Origin: Pseudomonadota bacterium
Lineage (GTDB): Bacteria > Pseudomonadota > Alphaproteobacteria > Reyranellales > Reyranellaceae
Reading direction: 5' to 3'
NCBI GenBank assembly: GCA_023436825.1
Contig: JAEZHS010000085.1
Span: 1-14,025, forward strand
Length of the DNA stretch: 14,025 nt
Positions within the stretch are counted from its first letter, which is position 1. Each line of letters opens with the position of its first letter. Under the pieces are notes generated by a model. It had not been told where the DNA came from. It ran no database searches and worked only from the letters and a program-made list of their open reading frames with translations. This document shows, in pieces, positions 1 to 7,279 of this stretch. The position numbers were made by a program, and so were the translations under genes.

Positions 1-119
1 CCACTGGAGTGGCGCGCCCCCAGCCTCCCTTTTTTGTCTGCTGTCAGGGGCCCTCGCATGAACTATGCATGCGAACGGACCACGCCCGGCGCCCGTCCGC
101 GGGGGTGCAGGCGGCTAGA

Positions 120-144
120 TTAGACACAAATTTGTTGTAATAAT
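120..144 (+). promoter_or_regulatory. AT-rich promoter/operator-like patch upstream of hyfB
   Basis: This is the only AT-rich patch in the GC-rich leader before hyfB. It contains a perfect 10-bp palindrome, ACAAATTTGT (126-135), followed by TAATAAT (138-144), which resembles a -10 element. TAGACA (121-126) matches a -35 hexamer at five of six positions, but its spacing to the TAATAAT is too short for a standard sigma-70 promoter, so no promoter can be assigned firmly. The palindrome overlapping promoter-like sequence suits a repressor or activator site for the operon. The role is inferred from position and composition only. Confidence 0.3.
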
Positions 145-174
145 GCAGGCGAAAGACGAGAGGCCAAGGCAGCT

Positions 175-2181
175 GTGCCCGTGATGTATGTAGTTGGCGC
201 CGCGTTAGGGGCACTGGCCGTTGCTGCGGCTTTGGCTGCCGTCGCACGTGGCGTGGCGCTGGCTGCCGTCTACCCGCTGAGCGCATTGGCTGCGGCGACG
301 TTGGCTGGCGTCGACCTGCAGGTGCTGCTGACCGGCAGCGATCTTGTGCTGCAATTGCCGATCGGCCTGCCGACCACCGGCCTTCATCTGCGGCTGGACA
401 CGCTTTCGGCCTTCTTCGGCATCGTGGTCAACGCCGGCGTGCTGGCCGCCAGCCTCTACGGCATGGGGCTCGACCGGGCCAGGGAACTGACGCCGCGGGT
501 CGAGCCGTTGTTCGCGCTGTTCGGCGCGGCGATGAACCTGGTTCTGCTGGCTGACGATGCCTATGCCTTCCTGTTTTCCTGGGAGCTGATGTCGCTGGCG
601 TCGTGGGCTCTGGTGGCGGCCCGTCACACCGATCCGGAAAGTCGCCGAGCCGCCCATCTCTATCTCGTCATGGCGGCGGTCGGTACGGTGGCGTTGCTGT
701 TCGCCTTCGGCGGGATGGCTGGGCCCGCCGGTGGCTATGTCTTCGACACCATGCGCGGCCATCCGCCCGAGCCGCTGGTGGCTGGTCTCGTGCTGGCCGC
801 CGCCCTGGTCGGCTGCGGCTCGAAGGGCGGGTTGATCCCGTTGCATGCCTGGCTGCCGCTCGCCCATCCGGCGGCGCCGAGCCACGTCTCGGCGCTGATG
901 AGCGGCGTCATGACCAAGGTGGCGATCTACGGCTTCGTCCGCATCGTCTTCGATCTGCTGGGGCCGCCGGCGTGGTGGTGGGCGCTGCCGCCGATCATCC
1001 TGGGCGCCCTGACGGCCGTGCTCGGCCTGCTCTATGCCGTGCTCGATCGCGATCTCAAGCGCGTCCTCGCCTATTCGACGATCGAGAATGTCGGCGTGAT
1101 CTTCGTGGCGCTGGGCCTGGCGATCGCCTTTCGCGCCAACGGCCAGCACGAAGGTGCCGCCGTTGCCATGGCGGCCGCACTTCTGCACGTGCTCAACCAT
1201 TCCTGGTTCAAGTCGCTGCTCTTCCTGGGCGCCGGCGCGGTGCTGCACGCCACCGGACGGCGGGACCTCGATGGGTTGGGCGGCCTGATCCATCGCATGC
1301 CGCGCACCGCCGCCTTCTTCCTGGTGGGCGCGCTCGCCGCTTCAGCGTTGCCGCCGCTGAACGGCTTCGTCTCCGAATGGCTGTTGTTCCAGGCCGTCAT
1401 CGCCTCGCCGGCCTTGCCACAGGAGGCGCTGCACTTCGCCTCGCCGGCGATCGGCGCCCTGTTGGCCCTGGCGGCGGCCCTGGCCGCGGCCTGCTTCGTC
1501 CGTGTCTACGGCACGGCCTTCCTCGGCCGGCCACGCAGCAGCGAAGCGGACCATGCGCACGATGTCCCCCTGGTCCAGCAGATTGCCATGGGTGGTCTCG
1601 CCCTGCTCTGCATCCTCGGCGGGTTGCTGGGCAGCATCCTGGTCATGGGGCTGGCGCCTGTGCTGCGCGATCTGGTGGGCGAAGGCCTGCCGCGCGCCGG
1701 CAGCGGGCCGACGGTGTTCTCGCTGATCGCCTTCGATCCGGCGCGCAGCATCTACGACGCACCGGTCATCGCGCTGTTCGTCGCCATCGCCTCCCTCACC
1801 ACACTGGTCGTGGTCCATCGTCTGTCGGCGCGGCGCACGCGCCGTGGTCCGGCCTGGGACTGCGGCTTCCCCGATCCGTCGCCGGCCACGCAATACACCG
1901 CCTCGAGCTTCGCGCAGCCGCTGCGCCGCGTGTACGGCGCGGCGGTCTTCGCGGCGCGCGAGACGGTCGACATGCCGCCGCCCGGCGACAGTCGGCCGGC
2001 GGGTTTCTCGGTCGTGCTGGTCGACTATGTCTGGCAGGCGCTCTACGCGGCGCCCGGCCGGGCCGTGCTGCGCTTGTCCGAGCGCCTGAACACCCTGCAG
2101 TTCCTCACGATTCGCCGTTATCTCGTGCTGATGTTCGCGGCTCTGGTCGTGCTGCTGGCGATCGCGGCGGTGACGACATGA
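175..2181 (+). CDS. hyfB: Hydrogenase-4 subunit B-like proton-channel subunit (NuoL/M/N family)
   Basis: This 668-residue polytopic membrane protein is an antiporter-like subunit of a hydrogenase-4/complex I type machine and is expected to move protons (or another cation) across the inner membrane. The family's charged channel residues are present: Glu137 in FSWELM, Lys217 in GSKGGL, Lys248 in MTKVAIYG, Lys295 in DRDLKRVLAY and Lys346 in HSWFKS. The HyfB/HycC type, rather than NuoL, is shown by the C-terminal extension with WDCGFPDP and QYTASSFAQP (about residues 561-585), ending in a last hydrophobic helix. Length fits HyfB (about 670). GTG at 175 follows an AAGG at short spacing; ATG at 184 is an equally possible start. 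It is the first gene of the operon, and its stop overlaps the hyfC start (ATGA). Function by family is firm; the ion moved is not known. Confidence 0.93.
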   Translation: MPVMYVVGAALGALAVAAALAAVARGVALAAVYPLSALAAATLAGVDLQVLLTGSDLVLQLPIGLPTTGLHLRLDTLSAFFGIVVNAGVLAASLYGMGLDRARELTPRVEPLFALFGAAMNLVLLADDAYAFLFSWELMSLASWALVAARHTDPESRRAAHLYLVMAAVGTVALLFAFGGMAGPAGGYVFDTMRGHPPEPLVAGLVLAAALVGCGSKGGLIPLHAWLPLAHPAAPSHVSALMSGVMTKVAIYGFVRIVFDLLGPPAWWWALPPIILGALTAVLGLLYAVLDRDLKRVLAYSTIENVGVIFVALGLAIAFRANGQHEGAAVAMAAALLHVLNHSWFKSLLFLGAGAVLHATGRRDLDGLGGLIHRMPRTAAFFLVGALAASALPPLNGFVSEWLLFQAVIASPALPQEALHFASPAIGALLALAAALAAACFVRVYGTAFLGRPRSSEADHAHDVPLVQQIAMGGLALLCILGGLLGSILVMGLAPVLRDLVGEGLPRAGSGPTVFSLIAFDPARSIYDAPVIALFVAIASLTTLVVVHRLSARRTRRGPAWDCGFPDPSPATQYTASSFAQPLRRVYGAAVFAARETVDMPPPGDSRPAGFSVVLVDYVWQALYAAPGRAVLRLSERLNTLQFLTIRRYLVLMFAALVVLLAIAAVTT

Positions 2182-3146
2182 CCGGCGATCTCGTCCTGCA
2201 GTTCCTGGCGCAAGGCGCGCAGATGACCTTCGTGCTGCTGATCGCGCCGCTGGCTGTCGGCGTCGTGCGCCGCGTCAAGGCGCTGCTGATGCGCCGTCAG
2301 GGACCACCATTGGTGCAGGCCTATCTCGACCTGGCCAAGCTCCTGCGCAAGGAGTCGGTGGTGGCCGACAGCGCCTCCTGGCTGTTCCGCAGCGCGCCCT
2401 ATCTGGTCTTCGCCCTGACCTGGGTGGCTGCGGCCCTGGTGCCGAGCTTCGCCTCGGGATTGATGTTCAACTGGGCGGCCGACGTCGTGGCGCTGGTGGC
2501 GCTGCTGGGCGCCGCCCGCGCCCTGCTGGCGTTGGCCGGCATGGATGTCGGGACCAGCTTCGGCGGCATCGGCTCGTCGCGCGAGATGATGATCGCCACG
2601 CTGGCCGAGCCGGCCATGATGCTGATCGTGCTGACGCTCGCCATTGCCGCCGGCACGACGCGACTGGCGGGTGTCGCCGACTTCTTCATTGCCGAGCCGT
2701 TCGGCGTGCGCGTGTCGCTGGCGCTCTCCCTGGTGGCCCTGATCATCGTGGCGCTGGCCGAGAATGCCCGCATCCCGGTCGACAATCCGGTGACGCATCT
2801 GGAGCTCACCATGGTCCATGAGGCCATGGTGCTGGAGTACTCCGGCCGGCATCTGGCGCTGATCGAGGCGGCCAGCCATCTCAAGCTGGTCCTCTACATC
2901 TCGCTGCTGATCTGCCTGTTCGCGCCGTTCGGCATGGCGCCCGCCAGCGCCGGCGTCGCCGGCTGGCTGGTCGGGCTCGTGGCCTGGACGGTCAAGCTGC
3001 TGGCCGGCGCCGCGTTGCTCGGCCTGTGGGAGGTCAGCATCGCCAAGATGCGCGTCTTCCGTCTTCCCGACTTCGTCGGCATCGCCTTCATCTTCGGCTT
3101 CCTCGCCATCCTGCTGGCCTTTCTGACGCGCGGGGTGTTCTCGTGA
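2178..3146 (+). CDS. hyfC: Hydrogenase-4 subunit C-like membrane anchor (NuoH family)
   Basis: This 322-residue membrane protein belongs to the NuoH/HyfC/HycD family. It anchors the peripheral redox arm and links it to the proton channels. Family motifs are visible: RRQGPPLVQAY (39-49), GSSREMMIATLAEPA (132-146), and AENARIPVDNP (194-204) followed by acidic residues Glu209, Glu215 and Glu220 in the cytoplasmic loop that contacts the Fe-S and large subunits. About eight hydrophobic segments can be read. The ATG sits in an ATGA overlap with the hyfB stop, so the start is well supported and translation is probably coupled. A longer open frame extends upstream inside hyfB, but it has no family similarity there and is discarded. 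Length matches HyfC (about 315-320). Confidence 0.94.
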   Translation: MTGDLVLQFLAQGAQMTFVLLIAPLAVGVVRRVKALLMRRQGPPLVQAYLDLAKLLRKESVVADSASWLFRSAPYLVFALTWVAAALVPSFASGLMFNWAADVVALVALLGAARALLALAGMDVGTSFGGIGSSREMMIATLAEPAMMLIVLTLAIAAGTTRLAGVADFFIAEPFGVRVSLALSLVALIIVALAENARIPVDNPVTHLELTMVHEAMVLEYSGRHLALIEAASHLKLVLYISLLICLFAPFGMAPASAGVAGWLVGLVAWTVKLLAGAALLGLWEVSIAKMRVFRLPDFVGIAFIFGFLAILLAFLTRGVFS

Positions 3147-3802
3147 GCCAGGCCTACGAGATCTCCCATCTGCTGGCCGGCGCCATGCTGGTGACGAGCT
3201 TTGCCCTGCTTTACCAGCAGCGCATCATCGCCGTGCTCAACACCTTCGCTGTGCAGTCGATCACGCTGGCGCTGGCCGTGGCCTGGGCCGCCTGGTCGGA
3301 CAACCGGCCGGACCTCTTCATCACCGCCCTGATCGCGCTGACGCTGAAGGGCATCGTCATCCCGCTGGCCTTGCGCCGCACCGTCGAGCGGCTGGGCATC
3401 CATCGCGAGGTCGAGAAGGTGGTGGGGGTGGGTGTCGCCCTGGTGGTCGGACTCGCCCTGACGGGGCTGGCGCAGGCCCTGGTCGTCAAGGTCGCGGCCG
3501 GCACGGCGAGCCACGCCCGCGAGGCCCTGGCGATGGCGCTGGCCATCGTGCTGCTGGGCTTCCTGATGATGATCGTGCGACGCAATGCAGTGACGCAGAT
3601 CGTCGGCTTCATGTCGATGGAGAACGGACTGATCCTCGCCGCCACCGGCGCCCGCGGCATGCCCCTGGTGGTCGAGGTCAGCGTCGCCTTCTCGGTGCTG
3701 ATTGCGCTGTTCGTTTTCGCCGTGTTCGTGTTCCGCATCCGCGAGCGGTTCGACACGATCGACATCGAGGCGCTCGATCGCGTGCGCGGGGACCGCCGAT
3801 GA
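3143..3802 (+). CDS. hyfE: Hydrogenase-4 subunit E-like membrane protein (NuoK-like core)
   Basis: This 219-residue protein has about six to seven hydrophobic helices. It fits HyfE, which carries a NuoK-like region and belongs to the membrane arm of the complex. The segment GFMSMENGLILAATG (155-169), with a buried Glu160, matches the conserved acidic helix of NuoK. A second acidic residue, Glu178, lies in the next helix, and an acidic, basic tail follows (ERFDTIDIEALDRVR). The start is GTG at 3143, in a GTGA overlap with the hyfC stop; this gives a normal HyfE N-terminus (MSQAYEISHLL), and no ATG would do so. Its own stop overlaps the hyfF start. The Glu residues are likely part of the proton path, by analogy with NuoK. 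Confidence 0.88.
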   Translation: MSQAYEISHLLAGAMLVTSFALLYQQRIIAVLNTFAVQSITLALAVAWAAWSDNRPDLFITALIALTLKGIVIPLALRRTVERLGIHREVEKVVGVGVALVVGLALTGLAQALVVKVAAGTASHAREALAMALAIVLLGFLMMIVRRNAVTQIVGFMSMENGLILAATGARGMPLVVEVSVAFSVLIALFVFAVFVFRIRERFDTIDIEALDRVRGDRR

Positions 3803-5235
3803 TCCACGCCTACCAACTCGTGGTCCTGGTACCCTTTGCCTCGGCGTTGCTGCTGGTGGCGTTGCCGGGTTATCGCCTCGGCGCCTTCCTGAACGTGCTG
3901 GCGTCCGGAGCGACGCTCGCCGCCGGCCTGTGGCTGCTGGTCGGCCCGGGGCTGGTCGGCGAGTACGCCATCGTCGATGAGTTCAACATCGTCTTCATCG
4001 TCATCAACACGCTGGTCGGCTTCACCACCGCCCTGTTCAGCGCCTCCTACATCGGCCACGAAATAGAGACCGGCCGATTGTCGCCACCCTTCGTGCGGTT
4101 CTATCACGCGATGTTCCAGGCGATGATGGGCGCGATGAACGTCGCCCTTGTCGCCAACAACATCGGCGTCATGTGGGTCGGCCTGGAGCTCGCGACGCTG
4201 ATCACCGTGGTGATGGTCGGCCTCTATCGCACCCCGCAGGCGATCGAGGCGGCGTGGAAGTACTTCATCCTGGCGAGTGTCGGCATCTCGCTCGCCTTCT
4301 TCGGCACCATCCTGATCTATCTCGCGGGCCAGCCGGCCCTGGGCGAGGGGGCGCCGGCGATGACCTGGAGCCTCCTGCAGGCGGCGGCGGCCCGCATGGA
4401 CCCGGCGATCCTCGACCTCGCCTTCATCTTCCTGCTGATCGGCTACGGCACCAAGGTCGGGCTGGCGCCCTTGCATGCCTGGCTGCCGGATGCGCATGCC
4501 GAGGGCCCGACGCCGATTTCGGCGGTGCTGTCCGGGCTGCTGCTGAACGTGGCGCTCTATGCGCTGCTGCGCTTCAAGATGGTGGTGGCGGGCCAGCCCG
4601 AAGCGATCGATCCCGGGCCGATCATGATCGTGATGGGTCTGGTGTCGCTGATTTTCGCCGCCTTCATGCTGTACCAGCGGCGCGACATCAAACGCTTCTT
4701 CGCCTACTCCTCGATCGAGCATATGGGCCTGATCGTGTTCGCCTTCGGCTTGGGTGGACCGATCGCCAATTTCGCCGGCCTGCTGCACATGGCCATGCAC
4801 AGCCTGACCAAGTCGGGCATCTTCTTCGCCGTCGGCCATATCGCCCAGGCCAAGGGCAGCCAGCGCTTCGCTGATATCTCGGGGTTGAGCGTCACCCATC
4901 CGCGGCTGGCCGTCGCTTTCGCCCTGGCCGTCCTGGCGATCGCGGGGCTGCCGCCATTCGGCGTCTTCACCAGCGAGTTCCTGATCCTGACCACGACCTT
5001 CGCCCGGGAGCCCTGGCTCGCCATCCTGCCGGCATTCGGTCTGCTGGTCGGCTTCGGCGCCCTGCTGATGCGCCTGCAGGGCACGATCTTCGGCGAGCCG
5101 GCGGGCCCGGCCCACCGCGTCGACGGCTCGTCCGTACCGATGGTCGTGCATCTGTTGCTGGTGCTCTCGGCCGGCATCTTCCTCCCGCCCACGCTTGTCG
5201 CCTGGTTCCGGCGCGCCGCGGAGCTTCTGGGATGA
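3799..5235 (+). CDS. hyfF: Hydrogenase-4 subunit F-like proton-channel subunit (NuoN/M family)
   Basis: This 478-residue polytopic protein is the second antiporter-like subunit of the complex. Key channel residues can be seen: Glu130 in MWVGLELATL, Lys219 in GYGTKVGLAPLHAWLPDAH, Lys298 in RRDIKRFFAYSSIEHMG, and Lys338 in HSLTKSGIFF. At the position where HyfB has a lysine in helix 8 (MTK), this protein has Asn250 (LLLNVALY). The spacing of motifs and the HAEGPTPISAVLSG signature match HyfF rather than NuoM. The ATG lies in an ATGA overlap with hyfE, and the stop is in an ATGA overlap with hyfG. With HyfB it gives the complex two candidate ion channels; HyfD, the third antiporter-like subunit of E. 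coli hydrogenase-4, is not encoded here. Confidence 0.93.
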   Translation: MIHAYQLVVLVPFASALLLVALPGYRLGAFLNVLASGATLAAGLWLLVGPGLVGEYAIVDEFNIVFIVINTLVGFTTALFSASYIGHEIETGRLSPPFVRFYHAMFQAMMGAMNVALVANNIGVMWVGLELATLITVVMVGLYRTPQAIEAAWKYFILASVGISLAFFGTILIYLAGQPALGEGAPAMTWSLLQAAAARMDPAILDLAFIFLLIGYGTKVGLAPLHAWLPDAHAEGPTPISAVLSGLLLNVALYALLRFKMVVAGQPEAIDPGPIMIVMGLVSLIFAAFMLYQRRDIKRFFAYSSIEHMGLIVFAFGLGGPIANFAGLLHMAMHSLTKSGIFFAVGHIAQAKGSQRFADISGLSVTHPRLAVAFALAVLAIAGLPPFGVFTSEFLILTTTFAREPWLAILPAFGLLVGFGALLMRLQGTIFGEPAGPAHRVDGSSVPMVVHLLLVLSAGIFLPPTLVAWFRRAAELLG

Positions 5236-6716
5236 GCGCCGCATTGGCCCTGGCCGATTTCGTCGCCGGCCGGACAGCCGGGGCTGACGGCTTCGTGCGC
5301 GCCGATGTCGATGCCGGCACCTGGACGGCCCTCGCCGAGGGCTGTGCTGCCGGGGCGCACGATCTCGTCTCGCTCTGGACGGACGGCGACACCATGCAGC
5401 TGGCGCTGTCGGATTCCGGACGCGGCCTGCGGGCCATCGCATCACTGGCCACGGACGCCGGCCGCTATCCCTCGGTCGCCGCCCGCCATCGGCCAGCGCT
5501 GCGGCTGGAACGCGCCATGCGCGACCTCTACGGTGTCCAGCCGGAGGGCCTGCCCGACGCGCGGCCGTGGCTCGATCACGGCCGTTGGCCCAACCGCCGA
5601 AGCGAGGCGCGCTACAATTTCCTGCCGGTCGAGGGCGAGGGATTGCACCAGATACCGGTGGGGCCCGTTCATGCCGGCATCATCGAGCCGGGGCATTTCC
5701 GCTTCACCGCCAACGGCGAGACCGTCGTGCGCCTCGAGCAGCGGCTGGGCTACGTGCACAAGGGCGTCGAAAGCCTGATGGCCGGCACCGAGGTCGAGCA
5801 GGCAGCGCGCATCGTCGGGCGCATCTCGGGCGACAGCACGGTCGCCTACGCCTGGGCCTTCGCGCGCGCGATCGAAGCGGCGCTTGGCTGGACGCCACCG
5901 CCGCGCGCCGTCCTGCTGCGCGCGGTCATGGCCGAGCTGGAACGGCTGTCGCATCACATCAACGATGTCGGCGCGATCTGCAACGACGCCAGCGTGATCA
6001 CGATCTTCGCCCGCTGCACCCTGCAGCGCGAGGACCTGCTGGCCGTGGCCCGGGCCTGCTTCGGCCACCGCCTCATGATGGACTGCGTCGTTCCGGGAGG
6101 CGTCACGGTCGACCTGAGCGCCGAAGGCGCCGGCCGCATCCGCAACCTGCTGGTGCGATTCGAGCAGACGCGCGCCGAGATGCTGCGCGTCTACGACTCC
6201 CTGCCCTCGCTGCAGGATCGTACCGTCACCACCGGCATCGCCTCACCGGCGCTCGTCCGCCAGTACGCCGCCGGCGGCTTCGTCGGGCGGGCGTCGGGGC
6301 GCGCCGTCGACATGCGCAAGAACTTCGCCTATGCGCCCTACGACGGCGTTGATTTCCGGCTGCCGACGCGGACCGCGGGCGACGTCGATGCCCGCCTGAT
6401 GGTGCGCATGGAGGAGATCACCGAAAGCCTCGACATCCTCTCCCAGCTCCTGGGCCGGCTGGCGCCGGGCGAGATCAGGAGCGAGCGCCCCGTCAGTCCG
6501 GCGGGCGCTGGTGCGGCGCTGGTCGAGGCCTTCCGCGGCGACGTCTTCCTGAGCGTGCGCCTGGGGGCCGATGGCCGGGTGCAGCACGTACATGCGCGCG
6601 ACGCGAGCTGGTTCCAGTGGCCGCTCCTCGAGGCGGCCATCGAAGGCAACATCGTCGCGGACTTCCCGATATGCAACAAGTCGTTCAACTGCTCGTATTC
6701 GGGGCACGATCTGTGA
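5232..6716 (+). CDS. hyfG: Fused NuoC/NuoD-like large subunit, hydrogenase-4 G type lacking Ni-Fe ligands
   Basis: This 494-residue cytoplasmic subunit has a NuoC-like N-terminal part (ERAMRDLYG at 93-101) and a NuoD/hydrogenase large-subunit part starting near GPVHAGIIEPGHFRF (144-158), the HycE/HyfG type of loop. Active hydrogenases hold nickel and iron with RxCGxC near the N-terminus of this domain and DPCxxC at the C-terminus. Here the first motif reads R197-I-S199-G-D-S202, with serine at both cysteine places and Tyr206 at the usual histidine. The second reads SFNCSYSGHDL, with Ser488 and Gly491 at the ligand places. The protein ends three residues later, without the tail that hydrogenase maturation proteases remove. 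It is therefore very probably not a hydrogenase but an Ehr-type, nickel-free relative. By homology with NuoD it may contact a quinone or another electron acceptor; that is inference. Confidence 0.9.
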   Translation: MSAALALADFVAGRTAGADGFVRADVDAGTWTALAEGCAAGAHDLVSLWTDGDTMQLALSDSGRGLRAIASLATDAGRYPSVAARHRPALRLERAMRDLYGVQPEGLPDARPWLDHGRWPNRRSEARYNFLPVEGEGLHQIPVGPVHAGIIEPGHFRFTANGETVVRLEQRLGYVHKGVESLMAGTEVEQAARIVGRISGDSTVAYAWAFARAIEAALGWTPPPRAVLLRAVMAELERLSHHINDVGAICNDASVITIFARCTLQREDLLAVARACFGHRLMMDCVVPGGVTVDLSAEGAGRIRNLLVRFEQTRAEMLRVYDSLPSLQDRTVTTGIASPALVRQYAAGGFVGRASGRAVDMRKNFAYAPYDGVDFRLPTRTAGDVDARLMVRMEEITESLDILSQLLGRLAPGEIRSERPVSPAGAGAALVEAFRGDVFLSVRLGADGRVQHVHARDASWFQWPLLEAAIEGNIVADFPICNKSFNCSYSGHDL

Positions 6717-6726
6717 GGCCACGGCG

Positions 6727-7242
6727 ATGAGATCGTTCCTGCTCGACGCCCTGCGCAAGGGCAAGGCCACCATCCCTCCGCCCTCGCCGGAGACGGCGGC
6801 GCTCGAAGAGGCGGCCCGCGCGCTCGGCGCGCGTGCCCGCCAGCGGCTCGGTCGGTCGCTGGCCATCCGCATGGTCGACGCGGGTTCGTGCAACGGCTGC
6901 GAGCTCGAAATCCACGCCGTCAACAACCCGGTTTACGACATCGAGCGCTTCGGCCTGAAGTTCGTGGCCTCGCCGCGTCATGCCGACGTGCTGCTGGTGA
7001 CCGGGCCGGTCACCTGGAACATGCGCGAGGCGCTGCTGCGCACCTACAATGCCATTCCGGAGCCCAAGTGGGTGGTGGGGCTGGGCGATTGCGCGACGAA
7101 CTGCGGCGTGTTCGCGGGCTCGCCTGCCGTGGTCGGGCCCTTGTCCGACGTCCTGCCGGTCGATCTGCACGTGCCCGGCTGCCCGCCGCCGCCGCTCGAG
7201 ATCGTGAAGGCGTTGCTGGCCCTGATGGAGACGCAGGCATAG
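6727..7242 (+). CDS. hyfI: NuoB-like [4Fe-4S] subunit, hydrogenase-4 I type
   Basis: This 171-residue protein is the small electron-transfer subunit that carries one [4Fe-4S] cluster (equivalent to N2 of complex I) next to the large subunit. The four expected ligands are present: Cys55 and Cys58 in GSCNGCELE, Cys122 in GDCATNCG, and Cys152 in PGCPPPP. The CxxC spacing is the hydrogenase form; NuoB has two adjacent cysteines. An extra Cys126 sits four residues after Cys122. The cluster is intact even though the partner HyfG has lost its metal ligands, so electron transfer is probably retained. The start at 6727 follows TGAGG, which includes the hyfG stop, by 8 nt. In E. coli a ferredoxin-like HyfH lies between G and I; here only 10 nt separate them, so that subunit is missing. 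Confidence 0.92.
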   Translation: MRSFLLDALRKGKATIPPPSPETAALEEAARALGARARQRLGRSLAIRMVDAGSCNGCELEIHAVNNPVYDIERFGLKFVASPRHADVLLVTGPVTWNMREALLRTYNAIPEPKWVVGLGDCATNCGVFAGSPAVVGPLSDVLPVDLHVPGCPPPPLEIVKALLALMETQA

Positions 7243-7279
7243 GCTGTGCATTGCGGCCGTGTAGAGTTGGGCCGAGACC

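Noticed and set aside
1..36. Possible terminator of an upstream gene (CCACT-GG-AGTGG plus a later T6 run)
   Set aside because: The hairpin loop would be only two to four bases, 18 nt separate it from the T-run, and it is cut by the window edge. It is not a credible intrinsic terminator.
55..73. Inverted repeat CGCATG-N7-CATGCG upstream of hyfB
   Set aside because: Six-base arms with a seven-base loop, far from the start and without nearby promoter elements. It may be a site, but chance occurrence cannot be excluded.
205..1293. 362-codon minus-strand open frame inside hyfB
   Set aside because: It is antisense to the conserved hyfB coding sequence, with shadow composition and no motif.
3211..5445. 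744-codon open frame on the minus strand
   Set aside because: It is antisense to hyfE, hyfF and hyfG, is rich in Arg/His/Gln/Asp in the pattern of a GC-rich shadow frame, and has no recognisable domain. The plus-strand genes have clear family motifs.
175..7242. Active formate hydrogenlyase or respiratory complex I (nuo) operon
   Set aside because: HyfG lacks the Ni-Fe cysteines, and there is no formate dehydrogenase. The NADH module genes (nuoEFG), nuoI, nuoJ and nuoL are absent, and HyfI has the CxxC hydrogenase spacing instead of NuoB's adjacent cysteines.
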